Source: Motacilla alba alba
Lineage: Eukaryota > Chordata > Aves > Passeriformes > Motacillidae
Assembly: GCF_015832195.1 (NCBI RefSeq)
Contig: NC_052030.1
Coordinates: 9,009,439-9,073,438 of the forward strand
Direction of reading: 5' to 3'
Length of the DNA stretch: 64,000 bases
This document shows, in pieces, positions 11,270 through 23,084 of the stretch. Both the position numbers and the translations under genes were made by a program. The stretch's first letter is position 1, and every line of letters starts with the position of its first letter. Under the pieces are notes generated by a model, which had not been told where the DNA came from, searched no databases, and saw nothing but the letters and a program-made list of their open reading frames with translations.

Positions 11270-11900
11270 GAAAGCGTGAAGACACGGGGGGAGATGGAGG
11301 AACTGCGATTACCCCAGACCTCAACAATCCTAATTAAACACGGATTTCTGAAATTTGCTTCTCTCTCCCTTAAAGAGAAAAGAGTGGGGCACACTCCTAC
11401 GCTATCTAAACCACTTGTACTTTTAATCTAATTTAAATAACACTCCTGGCATTGCTTTCCAGTAGGAGAATAATCAGTTCAGAGGGTGGCCGGCGAGAGT
11501 GGAGTGAACAGCCCTGACTCTTCCACTGCCGGTTTTCCCAAAACACCCTGCTGATGGCTATTTCCAAAGTGTATTTTAAGTGTCTTCTTATCTGCAGAAT
11601 ACCATTTAAATGCAGCCGAGCTTCCCCTGAACCACCGAGGCTCCACAGTTCCATTTCTCCCCCTACATCAAAACAGGGAAAATCCTGAATTACAAACCCG
11701 GACTTTTCTATCAAAAAAAGAATTGTTTTATCTGCAAAAGCAAAACTGTGTATTTTCAGCCACTGACCCAATCCCGGGTAAATAAACAGGCAGAGACTCC
11801 CTGTGTTTGCTGACACTCATTAGCATTCCCGGCGGGTGTGAGGGTGATACTATCTGACAACCACCAGCTCAAACTTTCTCCCTTCGCTTTAGTCGCTTGT
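11270..11900. promoter_or_regulatory. AT-rich stretch, possible regulatory island
   Basis: The sequence contains 'caatcctaattaaacacgga', 'ttttaatctaatttaaataa' and 'gtgtattttaagtgtcttct'. The composition resembles the other candidate non-coding elements but is more mixed, so confidence is lower. Confidence 0.3.
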
Positions 11901-11984
11901 GATTCTCACGCACAATAAACAAACCGGCTCCTGCTGCTGCCCGCCCCCTCCGGCCCCCCCTGCACCGCTCCCGCAACTCTCCCG

Positions 11985-12285
11985 TACCTTCCCGCATCCC
12001 CCTGCACCTGCGGGACAGCTCTGCAGCACACCTGCTGCATCCCCTCCTCACCTTCCCCACTCCTGCACACCTTCCCGCACCCCCCTGCACCTGCGGGACA
12101 GCCCCCGCACACCTCCTGCATCCCCTCCGCACCTTCCCCATTCCTGAACACCTTCTTGCATTCCCCTGCACCTGCGGGACAGCCCCCTCACACCTCCTGC
12201 ATCCCCTCCGCACCTTCCCCATTCCTGCACACCTCAGACACGTCCCACATCCCCCCGCATCCGCGGGCCAGCTCTGCAGGACCCG
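11985..12285 (+). repeat. About 82-bp GC-rich minisatellite, about 3.5 copies
   Basis: The landmark 'cacctgcgggacag' recurs at 12005, 12088 and 12169 (spacings 83 and 81). A degenerate copy is near 12258 and a partial leading copy precedes 12005. Each unit holds 'acctcctgcatcccctccgc' and 'accttccccattcctg'-type sequence. Both strands lack stops in several frames, which produces spurious proline- or glycine/arginine-rich open frames. Confidence 0.92.
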
Positions 12286-13500
12286 GAGTACCGCAGGACT
12301 TGTCCCGATCTAGGGGAAGGACACAGCCTGCCAGTGCACAGGCACCTTGACGAGGTGACACAGTGGCTGAAGTGGGGTGCAGGTGCTGGAAGTGCTGCTG
12401 TCACCCCTTGGAGCAGGACAATGGCACCTCTGGGGATGTGCTGGTGTTTGAGTGCAACAGGTACAGCCCAGACCCCTCTGAAACCAACGGGAGCCACAGG
12501 CTCCAAGGAGGCCGAGGCAAGGCACGTCAAACCATCAGGTTTGATTTATGCTGAGCATTAGATCCTGCTCCAACTGGTAAAAGAACATGTTAAGAGCGTA
12601 AAAATAGCCATAGTGGCTCATCCCAGGCGAACACCTACCGGAGAGCACAAGCACAGAGCAAGAGAACAATGATACTTCATCAAGCACTCTATTAACCTCC
12701 AGCAATTTATGGCTCAAGATCCTTCAGAGCCAGAAATAATGTCTGTGTATGGATATATGATGGATATTTCTGACATTAATTTGTCCGGTAACTTCTTGAA
12801 CCCATGTAAATTTTACCTTGCGCAGTCTTGGTGAAGGATCTGAGAGCAGCGTCCTTCCTGCTGGGTTCAACCTCTGCCAGCCCCCTCAGAGCCCTCATAG
12901 CAGCAGCTAATCCTTGTTCACTGTCCTGGGTTTACAGATTTCTGTTTTGTCCCTTCCCAGGCTGAAAAGCCTCGCCCCAGGGAATCCTGACTTTATCCTC
13001 CCTCATCCCTGGGCCCCTCTCTGGACCTTTCTCACATCTATTGCTGGTTTTGTGTCATGGCTTGGGAACAGAACAATGCAGGGTTCAGGGTAGGGCTGCC
13101 ACACAGATGCCAGTAACACCACAGTGCTCTTTCTTCAATCCCTACTTTAACCCTCAATTATTCCCAATATTTGGCTGGTAACTACTGGATGTAGAACTAG
13201 TGTTTCCACAGAGTTATTTGTTGCAGGCTTCAATTTTCACTCCTGGGTGTTAGCCCTCAGTACAAAGTCCTCTGTGCTCATGAAGATGAGATTTCCATTT
13301 CTACAGCCCTCCCAGAACCCAAGGTTTTACATTTGTATGCCTTGAATTTCATCTACCCTTGCCCAGCCTTGCAACACCACACCAGCTTGTCCCCTGTTTG
13401 TCCCCGTTCTCCAGCTGGTGGCCATGCACAGCAGCTCCACCATCTCTTCCCTCTCACTCTTTATAAAAACTGGTTGCATTACCACTGCCCAGAATTTTCA
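12286..13500. other. Non-coding stretch with a weak AT-rich core
   Basis: GC-rich to about 12540, then AT-rich at 12545-12830 (with 'atatatgatggatatttctg' and 'acattaatttgtccggtaac'), then mixed sequence. Nothing is recognised as a gene. The AT-rich part may be another weak non-coding element. Confidence 0.4.
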
Positions 13501-13504
13501 TACC

Positions 13505-13625
13505 AAGAGGAGGCCCCATCCATGGAAGTGTTTAAGGCCAGGCTGGATGGGGCTTGGAGCAATTTGGTCTAGGGGAAGGTGTCCCTGCCCGTGGCAGGGC
13601 ATGGAACTGGATTAGCATTATGTTC
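13505..13625 (+). mobile_element. CR1 LINE fragment (3' region)
   Basis: The string 'aagtgtttaaggccaggctg' followed by 'ggggcttggagcaatttggt' and 'ggaaggtgtccctgcccgtg' matches the well-known 3' part of avian CR1. The sense direction is plus. The terminal tail is degraded after about 13620. This is a short, 5'-truncated, inactive copy, as is usual for CR1. Confidence 0.9.
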
Positions 13626-14139
13626 CCTTTCATTTAAAATGAAAGAATATATAATATCAGAATTAGGTTACTTATATCCCATTTGAGCTGCAGGGCAAAT
13701 ACTCCTGGTTTTCAGTTCTTCATAACCATTCAGGTGATTTGGTTGCCTTAAAACTCTGACATCAACACCTCACCTCAAACACCTCCAGCCACAATCCCAC
13801 GGCTCTGAGCTTGCTGTGCTTGGGCAGCTGTGCCTGCTCCGAGGTACAGCTGGAACCAGGGCAGGGCGTGTGGGAACGGGGGCAGAGAGAGTTATGGGCA
13901 CCAGAAACTGCCAAATGCCACAGACAGGGATGCAGGAGCCAAGCCTTCGGTGTCAAAAATGTGACATTTCCAACAAAACACAAGCTTGTTGCCATGTTCA
14001 GCATGCACAAACAGCTGGACCCCTGCACTGGCCTCTCTGGCTGTCGTGTACCCTCTGCACAAGGTGCTTGCATAGAATTAGGAACAAGATTTGTTTCTTC
14101 AAACTTTTGCAATTTTAACATCTGCTTGTTTTGGTAAAT
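13626..14139. other. Non-coding stretch, nothing recognised
   Basis: Short AT-rich lead, then mixed unique sequence with overlapping open frames of about 100-120 codons on both strands at 13760-14140. The translations are not recognisable. Confidence 0.5.
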
Positions 14140-15000
14140 CTGACAGGGACTCTCTTTTGTCTCTTTTATTTTATTTTATTTTTTTTTAAACCAAAATTCT
14201 ATGAAAAGTGTTTTTAAAAGTGCTAACTGACAAGCCTACACAGGCTGCCTCCACTCAGGGAGCACTGCACAGTTGTTAACTTGTTAGACAGGAGCTAGAT
14301 TACAATCATAAATAAATGATTTGCTGTCTCCTTACATTCAGACATGTAGCTTTTAAAGTGTAGCTGTCATCCCTGAATCAGATTTAGTCAAATGCTGTGT
14401 AACTGCAAAATTATCCTATCCTTACCTTTTTTTATTCTCCATATAATGGACAGTTAAATTGGATTTTCAAATTTGAAGTGCATATGTTTTTCAAATCCCC
14501 ACAGGGTTGCCATTTTTTCATTTCTAAAGCAACTCACTAATGTTTATCATTACCACACAGAAATATTACAATTCTTAAGGGGCACCTTATAAAATAAGTA
14601 CAGGAGAAATATGCTTTATCGTCTCAAAATGAAACCAATTTCTCAGCTGATTTGCAATTTATTTACATGTTAGCATTGATTTTCTGCTGATTTATAGCCC
14701 CACATGCCTGTGTCTTTGCTGCTTTCTAAATAAACACCATCAGGCTGGAGAAGGCAATCCTGAATTACTGAGCTTTGTTCCAGCTTCTCTCTATTAATGA
14801 GTTAAATCTTTTACCAATAGTGCCTGGTCTCCCCGAGCACTGAGTGCAAGGAGAAGTCATGCATGGTATTTTATAAGGCTGGAGTTCTGGTATGCTATAA
14901 ATAATCAGGAGGTGTGGAGAATCCAAGGGGAAAATAGAGATCTCAGGAAAAGCACAAGTGAAAAATGTGGTCTCGCAATTATTCTTTTTTTCTGAGCTAT
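14140..15000. promoter_or_regulatory. Long AT-rich block, candidate enhancer region
   Basis: Nearly 900 bases of unique AT-rich sequence with few open frames. Landmarks are 'cataaataaatgatttgctg' near 14309, 'ctgatttgcaatttatttac' near 14647, 'ctattaatgagttaaatctt' near 14790 and 'tatgctataaataatcagga' near 14891. A short (TTTTA)n stretch lies at 14165-14185. The texture is that of a conserved non-coding block. The role is inferred. Confidence 0.4.
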
Positions 15001-15640
15001 AAATTTGGAGATGCAGCCACAGCTCGTGGAAACCAGTGCTGGGGACATTTTATTTTATGCAGCCATTTAGGACCTTCCTTCCATGGCAGCTTTCCAGGGT
15101 ACCTGCTGCACACCTGGGCTCCTGCATCCTGCGCGTTCCATCCATGAGCCACGCAGGTAACACCACCCCGTGCTGAGGATTGTTTCTGAGTAAGTTTTAT
15201 AATGGCAGGTAAATTATTCATTGGCATGTAAAGTAATACTCTCAGCCTTAACTAACGGGATAGCAAAAATAACCCCTGGCAAAGACTTCACCCTTCCAAG
15301 GTTGGGATCATCAATAAACAATCCGAGGGCGCCTTCGGAAGGGCCCAGCGTGGTGAGGGGCGATTCGGAGGGAGGGGGCTGAGATCCAAATGTGCATCAG
15401 TCTGGGGGAAATGCGCCTTTTCCACTCTGCAAGCTGCATGTGCAAATTCTATGGATAATTAATGCAACAGTTCCTTCAGCAGCATCAAAAGACCCACTGT
15501 TTAATTCAACATCCTACACGCGCGGTGTGACAGCAGCGAGGAGCGTTATCCCTGGCAGTGAGTGACAGAGGGCATCAAGCATTCCTCTGGAATGCTCTTG
15601 CATCTCGCCTGAGTGGCACCTCAGGTGTGGCTGAGCTGCA
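15001..15640. other. Non-coding stretch, partly AT-rich
   Basis: The sub-block at about 15180-15330 ('gcaggtaaattattcattgg', 'catcaataaacaatccgagg') resembles the candidate regulatory islands. The remainder is mixed. No gene recognised. Confidence 0.4.
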
Positions 15641-16430
15641 TTAATGACAGGAGGTGCTGCCAGCCCATGCCAGGCACGCTCCCGTCGGGAATGCCAGCCT
15701 GGCCAGGCAGCGCGCTGCAGGCCTCCCATCCCCGCGGCTGAAGGACTGGCTCTGCCAGCACTGCCGTGGTCACCAGGACACCTTGGAGAAGCTGGGGAGG
15801 GATTTGGCCACTGCAGGCACCTGCAGAGAGGTCACAGAGCCACCACGGTCACAGACACCAGTACCAGCCTGGGCTCAGCAGCCCTTCTGGTACCTTTCTC
15901 CTGCCAGGACCATGCGCCCCAAGGTTTTCCAGCCTGTTGACACCCTGGCCCTGTCTCAGGCACTGGAGCTCAAGTGTAAAAAAGGCAGAGCAGGTCACAG
16001 CTCAGTTCTTTGGAGGGGTCACAGAGGCTTTGGCACGGTTGTGGACCACCTGCTCCGGTGCTGCCGTGGGATGAGCCGGTGCCCGATGCCCCCCAGCCCC
16101 GGGGCCCGCCCAGCCTCTGCCCGGGAGCACACGCGGCGCGACTTGGAGAACTCCAAATCCTGCAAATCGAACTCCAGATCTCAGCAATTCGACTCCAAAG
16201 CGTCGGGAAGGGCCTGGCAAAGGAGAAGCCGGGTCTGTGATCGTGTCCCATCCCTCCCCTGCGGGCACTGGGCGCTCTCCCCAGGCAGGGAACCGGCTGT
16301 GGCAGCCGCAGCAAGGCAGCAGCGAGGCCGCTTTGTGCCTGAGCACATTTGTGCTTGCTTAATGGTGGGGGTTTGTTTTTTCCTGTTGACATTGATCATA
16401 ATTGTTACCCCCATCGATTGACACACAGAC
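15641..16430 (+). other. GC-rich stretch with a 255-codon open frame, coding doubtful
   Basis: A plus-strand frame is open from an ATG at 15654 to a stop ending at 16421. Its product is basic, rich in Arg/Ser/Ala, and ends in a hydrophobic stretch of about 20 residues (CACLMVGVCFFLLTLIIIV). I recognise no domain. Overlapping frames on both strands are also open, which points to stop-poor GC-rich DNA and not selection. CpG content is raised at 16060-16330. I regard it as non-coding by default. Confidence 0.3.
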
Positions 16431-17084
16431 TGCTCGACGGAATAACAAGGAATGCTCCGTGCCAAATTATTCACTCTCCACCGGCTAAATCGCTCATCCT
16501 CCTGCAATCAAACCACAACCGCAGCCGCAGCTGGAAAACAAAGGTCCTGCAATTCCGAGTGGAGATGTGGAGAGCCGGGCAAGGAGTGGCGGAACATCAG
16601 GCTGCCGGTGCTCCCAGCGCCTGTCAGTGACGGCTGTGTGACAGCAGTAACGACACCGCCAGCAGCGCGGGCCCCGCCGTCTGTGCAGCTCCAGCCACAG
16701 GGAGATGCAGGAGGGAAAACGGATGGCATCGACTGGAATGGGCTGAGCATCCAAATCCAACCGAGAGCAAGGCAGAAAACTCTCTCTATTAGGACGTGGA
16801 TTTTGGAGCCCAGGGTCTGTCCTGCAACCACACATTAAAAATAACCCGTCGGAATTTGGGTTGGTTTAAGGTCACAGGGCTGCACGGAGGGCAGGGGCAG
16901 CACAGCACTGCACCTTTTGCCTTGTCGGGGAGCCCTGGCATGGGATGGACTGTGGCTCGGAGCCAGGCTCGGTGCCAGCAGTCTTCCCTTACCCTGTCCC
17001 CGGAGCGTGGAAGGTGTCACCTGGGGCTGAGCACACGCTAGAGAAGCATCAGCACAAAGTGCACTCCTCCTCCAGCAGGAAAGT
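16431..17084. other. Non-coding stretch, nothing recognised
   Basis: Mixed and GC-rich unique sequence. Open frames are overlapping and unrecognised. Confidence 0.5.
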
Positions 17085-17350
17085 TTCCTTTGCTGAAAAT
17101 CACAGCTCTCCCATTTAATTCTCATGAATATTCATCCGTGCGGGGATCTCATTCAGAGGGAGACCGAGAAGAACTGGTGGGTGCTTATGCAAAAACACAG
17201 ACACTTGACACCAAAGATGCTTGTTTAGTTGATGTGAAATCTCTCCAGTTTTCTTTTCCCAGTACATACACGGGCTTGGTGGGATGAAATACATTATCCA
17301 GAGAATCATTCATCAAAGACCTGGAACGACGCAGAGCGCATGTGATGGAT
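17085..17350. promoter_or_regulatory. Candidate conserved non-coding element
   Basis: Unique sequence with 'atttaattctcatgaatatt', 'gtgcttatgcaaaaacacag' and 'gatgcttgtttagttgatgt', flanked by GC-rich DNA. The composition and motif richness resemble developmental enhancers. This is inferred. Confidence 0.4.
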
Positions 17351-18049
17351 AAGGAAAATGGCCACCTCGGCAGTGGCTTAAGGACGGCCAGAAAGACGTT
17401 TTGATGAGCAAAAACCTTCCCATGGATTTGTGCTGGAAGCAGGGTTCAACAGGGGACTGTCTACCATCGAGTGCCAATCAAACAGAGTCATCTGTGCAAA
17501 TCTGTGGCACAATCTCAGAGGGAGCTGTGGCACGGCAGGGGCTGGGCTGGGCAGGATTAGTCAGGAGCTAGAAAGGGATTAGGAAAACCTGACATGGAAA
17601 TGCTTCACTTTGTGTGCATTTTTATAGTGTGAGACTATATACGGAGAGCTGTTATCCCACGGGCTGCCAGGCAGGAGCAGGGAAAAAACAATGAAATGCA
17701 TTTTGTGGGGGGGGAAAGGGACTTGGAAGGAGACATCCTCCCAGTGTGGGAAGAGCGTTGCTGAAGAACCTCTCCTGACTTCTGGGGAGCTGGACAGGCG
17801 CCATTTGCAGGCGCTTCTGAGAAGCTTTCCCAGCCTTTCCTTGTTTTCTTTCCCGTTGTTTTGAGTTAACGCCGTTGTCAGAGGCTGCTCCCCGGTTTCT
17901 CCTGCAACACCCCGACCCCTCACCCCAACCAGGAGCTGTGCCTCCATCCCGCTGCTGCCGCGGGCTCTCCAGGATTTGCTTGTAAGAAATCAGGGCAGAG
18001 AACAGGGGAAGTGGGTCCTCAGTGACGTAAGTGTTACAGAGCTCCGAAA
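17351..18049. other. Non-coding stretch, nothing recognised
   Basis: Mixed unique sequence with an isolated G-run of nine at about 17706. No gene recognised. Confidence 0.5.
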
Positions 18050-18600
18050 TAAGCCGGCCTAACTAATGGCTTTGCTAAACACCGCAGTGGCTGGCGATGA
18101 TCTCCGTGGCCGTTCCCTGTGAGAGAGGGTTGAAATCTGCAGGCGAATCCCGGCGTTTTTGGAGCCACGGTGGGCCACCCGCTCAGAGACGCGCTCGCTG
18201 CCCTGCTCCGCTCGGCTGCAGCTTCGCCGTGATGTAGCAGATTGTTCGCAGGGATCCATGTCAGGATATTTTAGGGAAGTCAGCGCTAGCATTGCTGTGA
18301 ATACAGCATCTCTGCGCCTCGCACAAATCCCTTCCCTGCTCGCAACGAGCTCTCGGAGGGCTGCTGCGGGCGAAGACGGAGGGGCTGTGGTGGAGGCAGA
18401 TGGAGCCGCGCAGCTCTGCGGGGACGGAGCCTGGCTGTGCAGCAGCGCTCGCTGTTGTCCTAACGAGAGCCTGAGGGGTCCCAGCAGGACCCGGGTCCCG
18501 CAGGATGTGTGGCACCCTTCCCCGGCTCCGTGGGCAGAGCGCTGCTGACAGCGGGCACTCGCACCCGTGGGCACCGGCGCCGCGTCTGCGTCCTCCCGAG
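18050..18600. other. CpG-enriched stretch
   Basis: CpG dinucleotides are frequent between about 18165 and 18460, for example 'gagacgcgctcgctgccctg', 'ggcgaagacggaggggctg' and 'agccgcgcagctctgcgggg'. Overlapping open frames exist on both strands (up to 196 codons on minus). It may be a weak CpG island. No TATA, initiator or transcript evidence is visible. Confidence 0.35.
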
Positions 18601-18959
18601 CGGCTTTGGAGGCTGTTTGCAGATAGCAGCAGGGTGACTTTGTTCTCACCAGCCCACCAACTGCTTAATTAGTTAAAATTTTACTCCAGATTAACTTGGT
18701 TTGAGCTGTCCAGTCTGCGGTTCGGCTGCCTCCCGGTTCTCCCAGACCCTCCGGAGAGGGGAAGGGGCTGGGATGGGGGAGCGGCGCCGGGAGCACCACC
18801 CTGGCTGCAGGATTCCCCCTCTCTCACGCTCTGCATCGGAGCTGAAGACTCTTTCAGCAAAGCCAATTTCAGTCAACCTGGTTTCTCTAAAATACATCGA
18901 CTTCAGTAGTGTTTTGTACAAAGGGAAGGAAAAAAATCCTAAATATTTTCCTTGGGATA
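18601..18959. other. Non-coding stretch, nothing recognised
   Basis: Mixed unique sequence. A short CpG-richer part is at 18720-18800. Confidence 0.5.
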
Positions 18960-19540
18960 AACTCCCGTGTTAGAGCCACGTCCCTTTCATGCTGTTGCAC
19001 ATGGGCTGGTATTTAAGGCAGGGACTTATTGTATAACCCAGTGCCTGTGGGATTAAAAAAAATAAAAAAAAACCCCAGTCTCCATGGAAATGGAGGCCAT
19101 ATCTTTTGAAAACTGTATCAGAGCTCTCTATCCTCTCCCCTTTATCATTGTATTTTAACCTACCAGCTGCATATTTAAGAGCAGAGCTTGCAAGATGATC
19201 TTACCCTTTTTTATTATTTTCCCTTATGTGTTAAGGGAGGGAATACTGACAGGGACAAGTGACAGCTCGCTAATTATTCCCTTACTGCCACTGCTGTTCT
19301 TGTTTTGGACGTGTTGCTCATTTTCCTCTGCTCTTCGCACTGAATAATGCATGGGTCCCTATCAGTATTCATGCGGTACCTTCGGGAACTGCCAGCCTAA
19401 CTAGCTGATAACTGATTCAGTTTGTAACCGGTGCCTTTGGGAGTTGCAAGGAAAAGTAGCCAAGAACAAATTTAACACTTCTTTCTCATTGCCTCAGAAC
19501 ATCAAGGAGAGGTACAGGAGGGCTGCGCATGAAATCCATT
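18960..19540. promoter_or_regulatory. AT-rich island beside a CpG island, candidate enhancer or promoter flank
   Basis: This is a long unique block with 'gcatatttaagagcagagct' near 19169, 'agctcgctaattattccctt' near 19264, 'gcactgaataatgcatgggt' near 19337, and 'actagctgataactgattca' near 19400. It ends directly at the CpG-rich segment starting at 19556. Juxtaposition of an enhancer-like block and a CpG island is common at developmental promoters, but no transcript can be seen from sequence alone. Confidence 0.45.
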
Positions 19541-19555
19541 CGTTGCCTAGAGCTG

Positions 19556-19915
19556 TCGGAGGTGCGGAGCCGCGGCTCTCGCGTTTAACCCAGCGCCCGC
19601 GGCCGCGGGGTCAGCGGCATCCAGATGGGAGCGCCGGGAGGGAGCGGGCCGGGCCGCCGCCATCCCTAAGCAGTTGTTTTCAGCAGATGCCCTCTCTAGG
19701 CTTTGCGGGGAGGTGCCAAGAAAAGCCACCCCAGAGCCATCTGTACTTCGGAGCGGCAAATAGTGCGAGCCTGGCGGCGGTGCTGCGAGCGCTCCGGGCT
19801 ATCGGCTGCTATCGGCGTGGCACGGGCGCATCGCGGCGGGGACCCTGCCCGGCTCATCCCGCACCCCCAGAGCGCGAACTGCCGCTGCCGGGACACCCGG
19901 CTGACCCCGAGCAAC
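19556..19915. promoter_or_regulatory. Short CpG island
   Basis: I count about 18 CpGs in 19556-19664 alone, and CpG remains frequent to about 19915 (for example 'gcatcgcggcggggaccctg'). This is far above the surroundings, where CpG is scarce. Unmethylated CpG islands in birds usually mark promoters. The two overlapping plus-strand frames here (19444-19920 and 19703-20302) and the minus-strand frames are most likely by-products of GC-richness. A non-coding RNA promoter or a regulatory island are both possible. Confidence 0.6.
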
Positions 19916-21110
19916 ACTGAGCCTGGTCCCTTACAGCGAGGTCTGTCCCGCTCCAAAGCAGCTTCAAGAGCCCCCTCCCATCCCGGGGAGAACACAAAGC
20001 GAAGGAGGATGGGTAAAAGGCAGATCCGCTCTTGCTCTGTTAAATACGATTGTGAGAGGGAAGAAAAGGAGAAAGTCTGGCGTTTCCCGTGTGCCGCGTT
20101 TGTTAGAGGTGCCCGGTTATGCTGGTGCTGCAGGAAACACATTTCCTGCCCTGTAAGAAGGGAAGGATGGGCTCACTCACTGCACGGAGCTGCTCTGCTG
20201 GAGGAGCTCTGCTCCCTCCACAGAAGGATGAAAAACTGCTCTGAGCAGTTGGCTGAATATTCTTACTCGAGCTTTTCATCTGACATGTGTCAGCTGGTGT
20301 GACCTTACCCACCCGTAATGGCATGACCTCAGCCGCCATCGCCACAGCTTTGCTCCTCTCCAAGTGCAGATATAGATATTTAAAATGCTGCCGTGGAGGA
20401 AGAGATGCGTTGGGTTTGGGGTTGCGTCAAAGTTGTCAGACATGTCTTCTGCAGGAGCTGAAAGCAGATGGGGAGATGACCTCGTAGGCGTCCATCATGC
20501 CTCATGCGAGGGACAGAGGTTCCAGCAGGAAAATTTTAAAGGTCTTTCTTGGAGCTTGCACTAGGAACTGTTTCCCTAGCTCAAACTCAAAGAACTTTGT
20601 TGAGGAAGTTTAGAAGCTCTCCTCTCCAGGAAAGATGATCCAGATGAGCACTTGGCGGGAAGTGAGGTTTGTGCACAAGGGACAAAGCTCTTGAAGCACA
20701 GCCAGACTCGGGAGCAAATTCATCAAAACCCAGCAGAAGAGCCACATCTGGGCTGTGCTCAGACAGGACTGGGGTGTGGGGATTCCTCACTGACCCCTGA
20801 GTGCTGTCAGCCTCTTCAGACACAGAAACCGGCCTGGAGGGATGTGGTGACCCAGCTCAGAGAGCTCTTGACTCAAACAGAGCTACTGTGTGTTTAATTC
20901 ATTCCTCTCCACTATTCCCATTTCAAGCTTTTCTGCACTTCCTCCTCTTCCCTCCCCCAGTGCCAGCTGACCGACTGGCCACAGCGGGAAATCCTGGGTG
21001 ATCTGCCCCCTCAGCCCTTAAGGAAACTGCCAGGCCAGGTGATCCCTGACAGCCAATGACTTGGGAGGGGACCAACCTCTTTCTCCTTCTGGGTTCCGCA
21101 AAACTTGGCA
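19916..21110. other. Non-coding stretch, nothing recognised
   Basis: Mixed unique sequence downstream of the CpG island. No recognisable exon, repeat or RNA. Confidence 0.5.
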
Positions 21111-21260
21111 GCAGTTTGTATTTAGAACTGCTAAAAACCCACGGCTAATTGGGCAAAATTAGTGACATCTTTTAAAAGGTAAGACGCAAGTTAAATAATG
21201 CTGATCTCTTCATCTCGCTGCCTTTAATTACAGGAAAAAAAAAAAAAGGACGTCAGAGAG
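21111..21260. other. AT-rich patch with poly-A
   Basis: It contains 'cacggctaattgggcaaaat' and 'ctgcctttaattacaggaaa', followed by about 13 A residues at 21235-21247. It may be a small regulatory island or an old poly-A tail. Neither reading is firm. Confidence 0.35.
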
Positions 21261-23080
21261 AAAATGAACTACAGAATTGAAAATCCCTCAGCAATGACTG
21301 CACTCAGATTCCTTGCCCCCAACCTGCTGGAGAGGTTTGGCTCCAGTGGCAGTGGGCACATTGTGAGCTTGGCAGCATCACTCCTGCGCCTGTTCCAGGG
21401 AACAATTCTCCCCAGCCACAGTAAGCCTTGGAAACACGTTCACCAGTGTCTGTGGAGCCTCTGGGGAGCCTCTTGGAAGACAAGGAAAAAAGCCTCAAGA
21501 TACTGTATGTCAGTCTATCTCTCACTATAATTACCTTTATTGATTGGGGACTCATTTACATTTCCATATCTCCGAGTTTCCTGTTAGTGTGCCTGTTTAG
21601 ATGTGTTCGTGGATCAGATTTCAGGAGATTTCATCCCAGGGAAAAAAAAAAAAAAAGCCTTGTTATGTATGAACTCCATGCAAATCTCAAAAGAGAGGTG
21701 ATGAGGCTTTATGGTAAGAAATAACACCAGGAACCACTGGATGAGTGGAAGGAGAGAAGAGGGAGCAGCCATGGCAGCAGAGCCATTTGTCGCCACGTTC
21801 CCAGCACACAGAATGCTCTGCACAGAATTCCTCCCTTTAGGGAAGCCAAATATTTCCTTAAAATAAAGGGCAGAAATGCATGAGGAACAAAACCACCAAA
21901 CCAGAAATTCTTCTCTCCTACAGGTTTGTGATGTGTCCTGAGGGGAGAGCTGCTCTCGAAGATGGGTACAGAAATACCTGCTTGGCTTGGGCTCACAACT
22001 GGCTGAGAGTGGCTGCTCTGCCCCGCACATTCTCCCTTCTGCTGACAGAAATCCTGCTCATGCTCTCCCTGCCGTGCAGCCCCGCGTGTCCTCGCTGGAG
22101 GCAGAGCTCACCCAGCCGTGGTGCCCCCTCACCCCGGAGCCAGGAGGACACCTCCAGCTCTGGGTCACCTCTCCAGGGAAGCGGTGACAGACACTGGGCG
22201 TGGAGAAGGGAAAGTCTGCAAGTGGCAAAAATACCTTTTGATGAAAGAGGGGAGCAGTGAGAGTGCCTGGGGGAGGTTTCAGGTTAGCAGTAAGTAGCTG
22301 TGATCCCCAGAGGAATTTAAATTGCCTTGCACTGCTTCTCTCCGGAGTGAGAGGGAGAAGTGGGAGGGGGTCGGTCTTCTGCATCTCCCCTGCATCACCA
22401 CCCAGTCACAGCACATCTGGGACCAGATGTTCACATGTGCATCACGCTGCTTGCCTGACTGGGGGAGTCCCAGTCACCGGGGCTCGATGTCCTGACTCAG
22501 TGATCAGGGCTGCAGGGATCTCTGTAAACAGCCCTCACCTCCCTGTGCAGCCCCTCGCAGGCTGCCTGCTCTCTCTCACCCAGACTAGACACAGAATCTG
22601 CTCCAAAATGGATGTTTTTCACATTAAAGAGCTGCACAAACATTTTATTTCCCATTTGTGGCCCTTTTGCAAACAGCAGAGAATCCACTCTTTCCTCCAG
22701 AAGATTTGTGTCTGAGGGAGCTCCCAGGCTGACATAAAGCTGCCCATACTTTCAAGAGGCCTCTCTGGTAAGCTCTTATTTCTTGGAATCCTTCCCAAAA
22801 CGAGGCAGTATCACTTATGGGAAGCAGCAAACAGGAGTGATGTGAAGCCCTGAGAAACCCTTCCCGTTTAAGCAAAGGCACAAGTGTCACGTCTCTGCAG
22901 AAATATCAATTATATTTCCTGTACAGCTAATGAGATAGCAGTTGGCAAACATCACAGGTAAACAGACATAGCCTAGCACATAATTTGGGCTTTTGGAATC
23001 ACATTTCCCTGTTCCTAAGGTGTCCCTGAGTGCTGCGCCCACTGCTGTGCCCAGGTAAAGCCCAGAGTAAACAATGGAGT
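21261..23080. other. Non-coding stretch, nothing recognised
   Basis: Mixed unique sequence with a poly-A run at about 21641-21655 and an exact octamer ATGCAAAT at 21678-21685. AT-rich patches occur at 21520-21600 and 22900-22990. No gene recognised. Confidence 0.5.
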
Positions 23081-23084
23081 GCAG

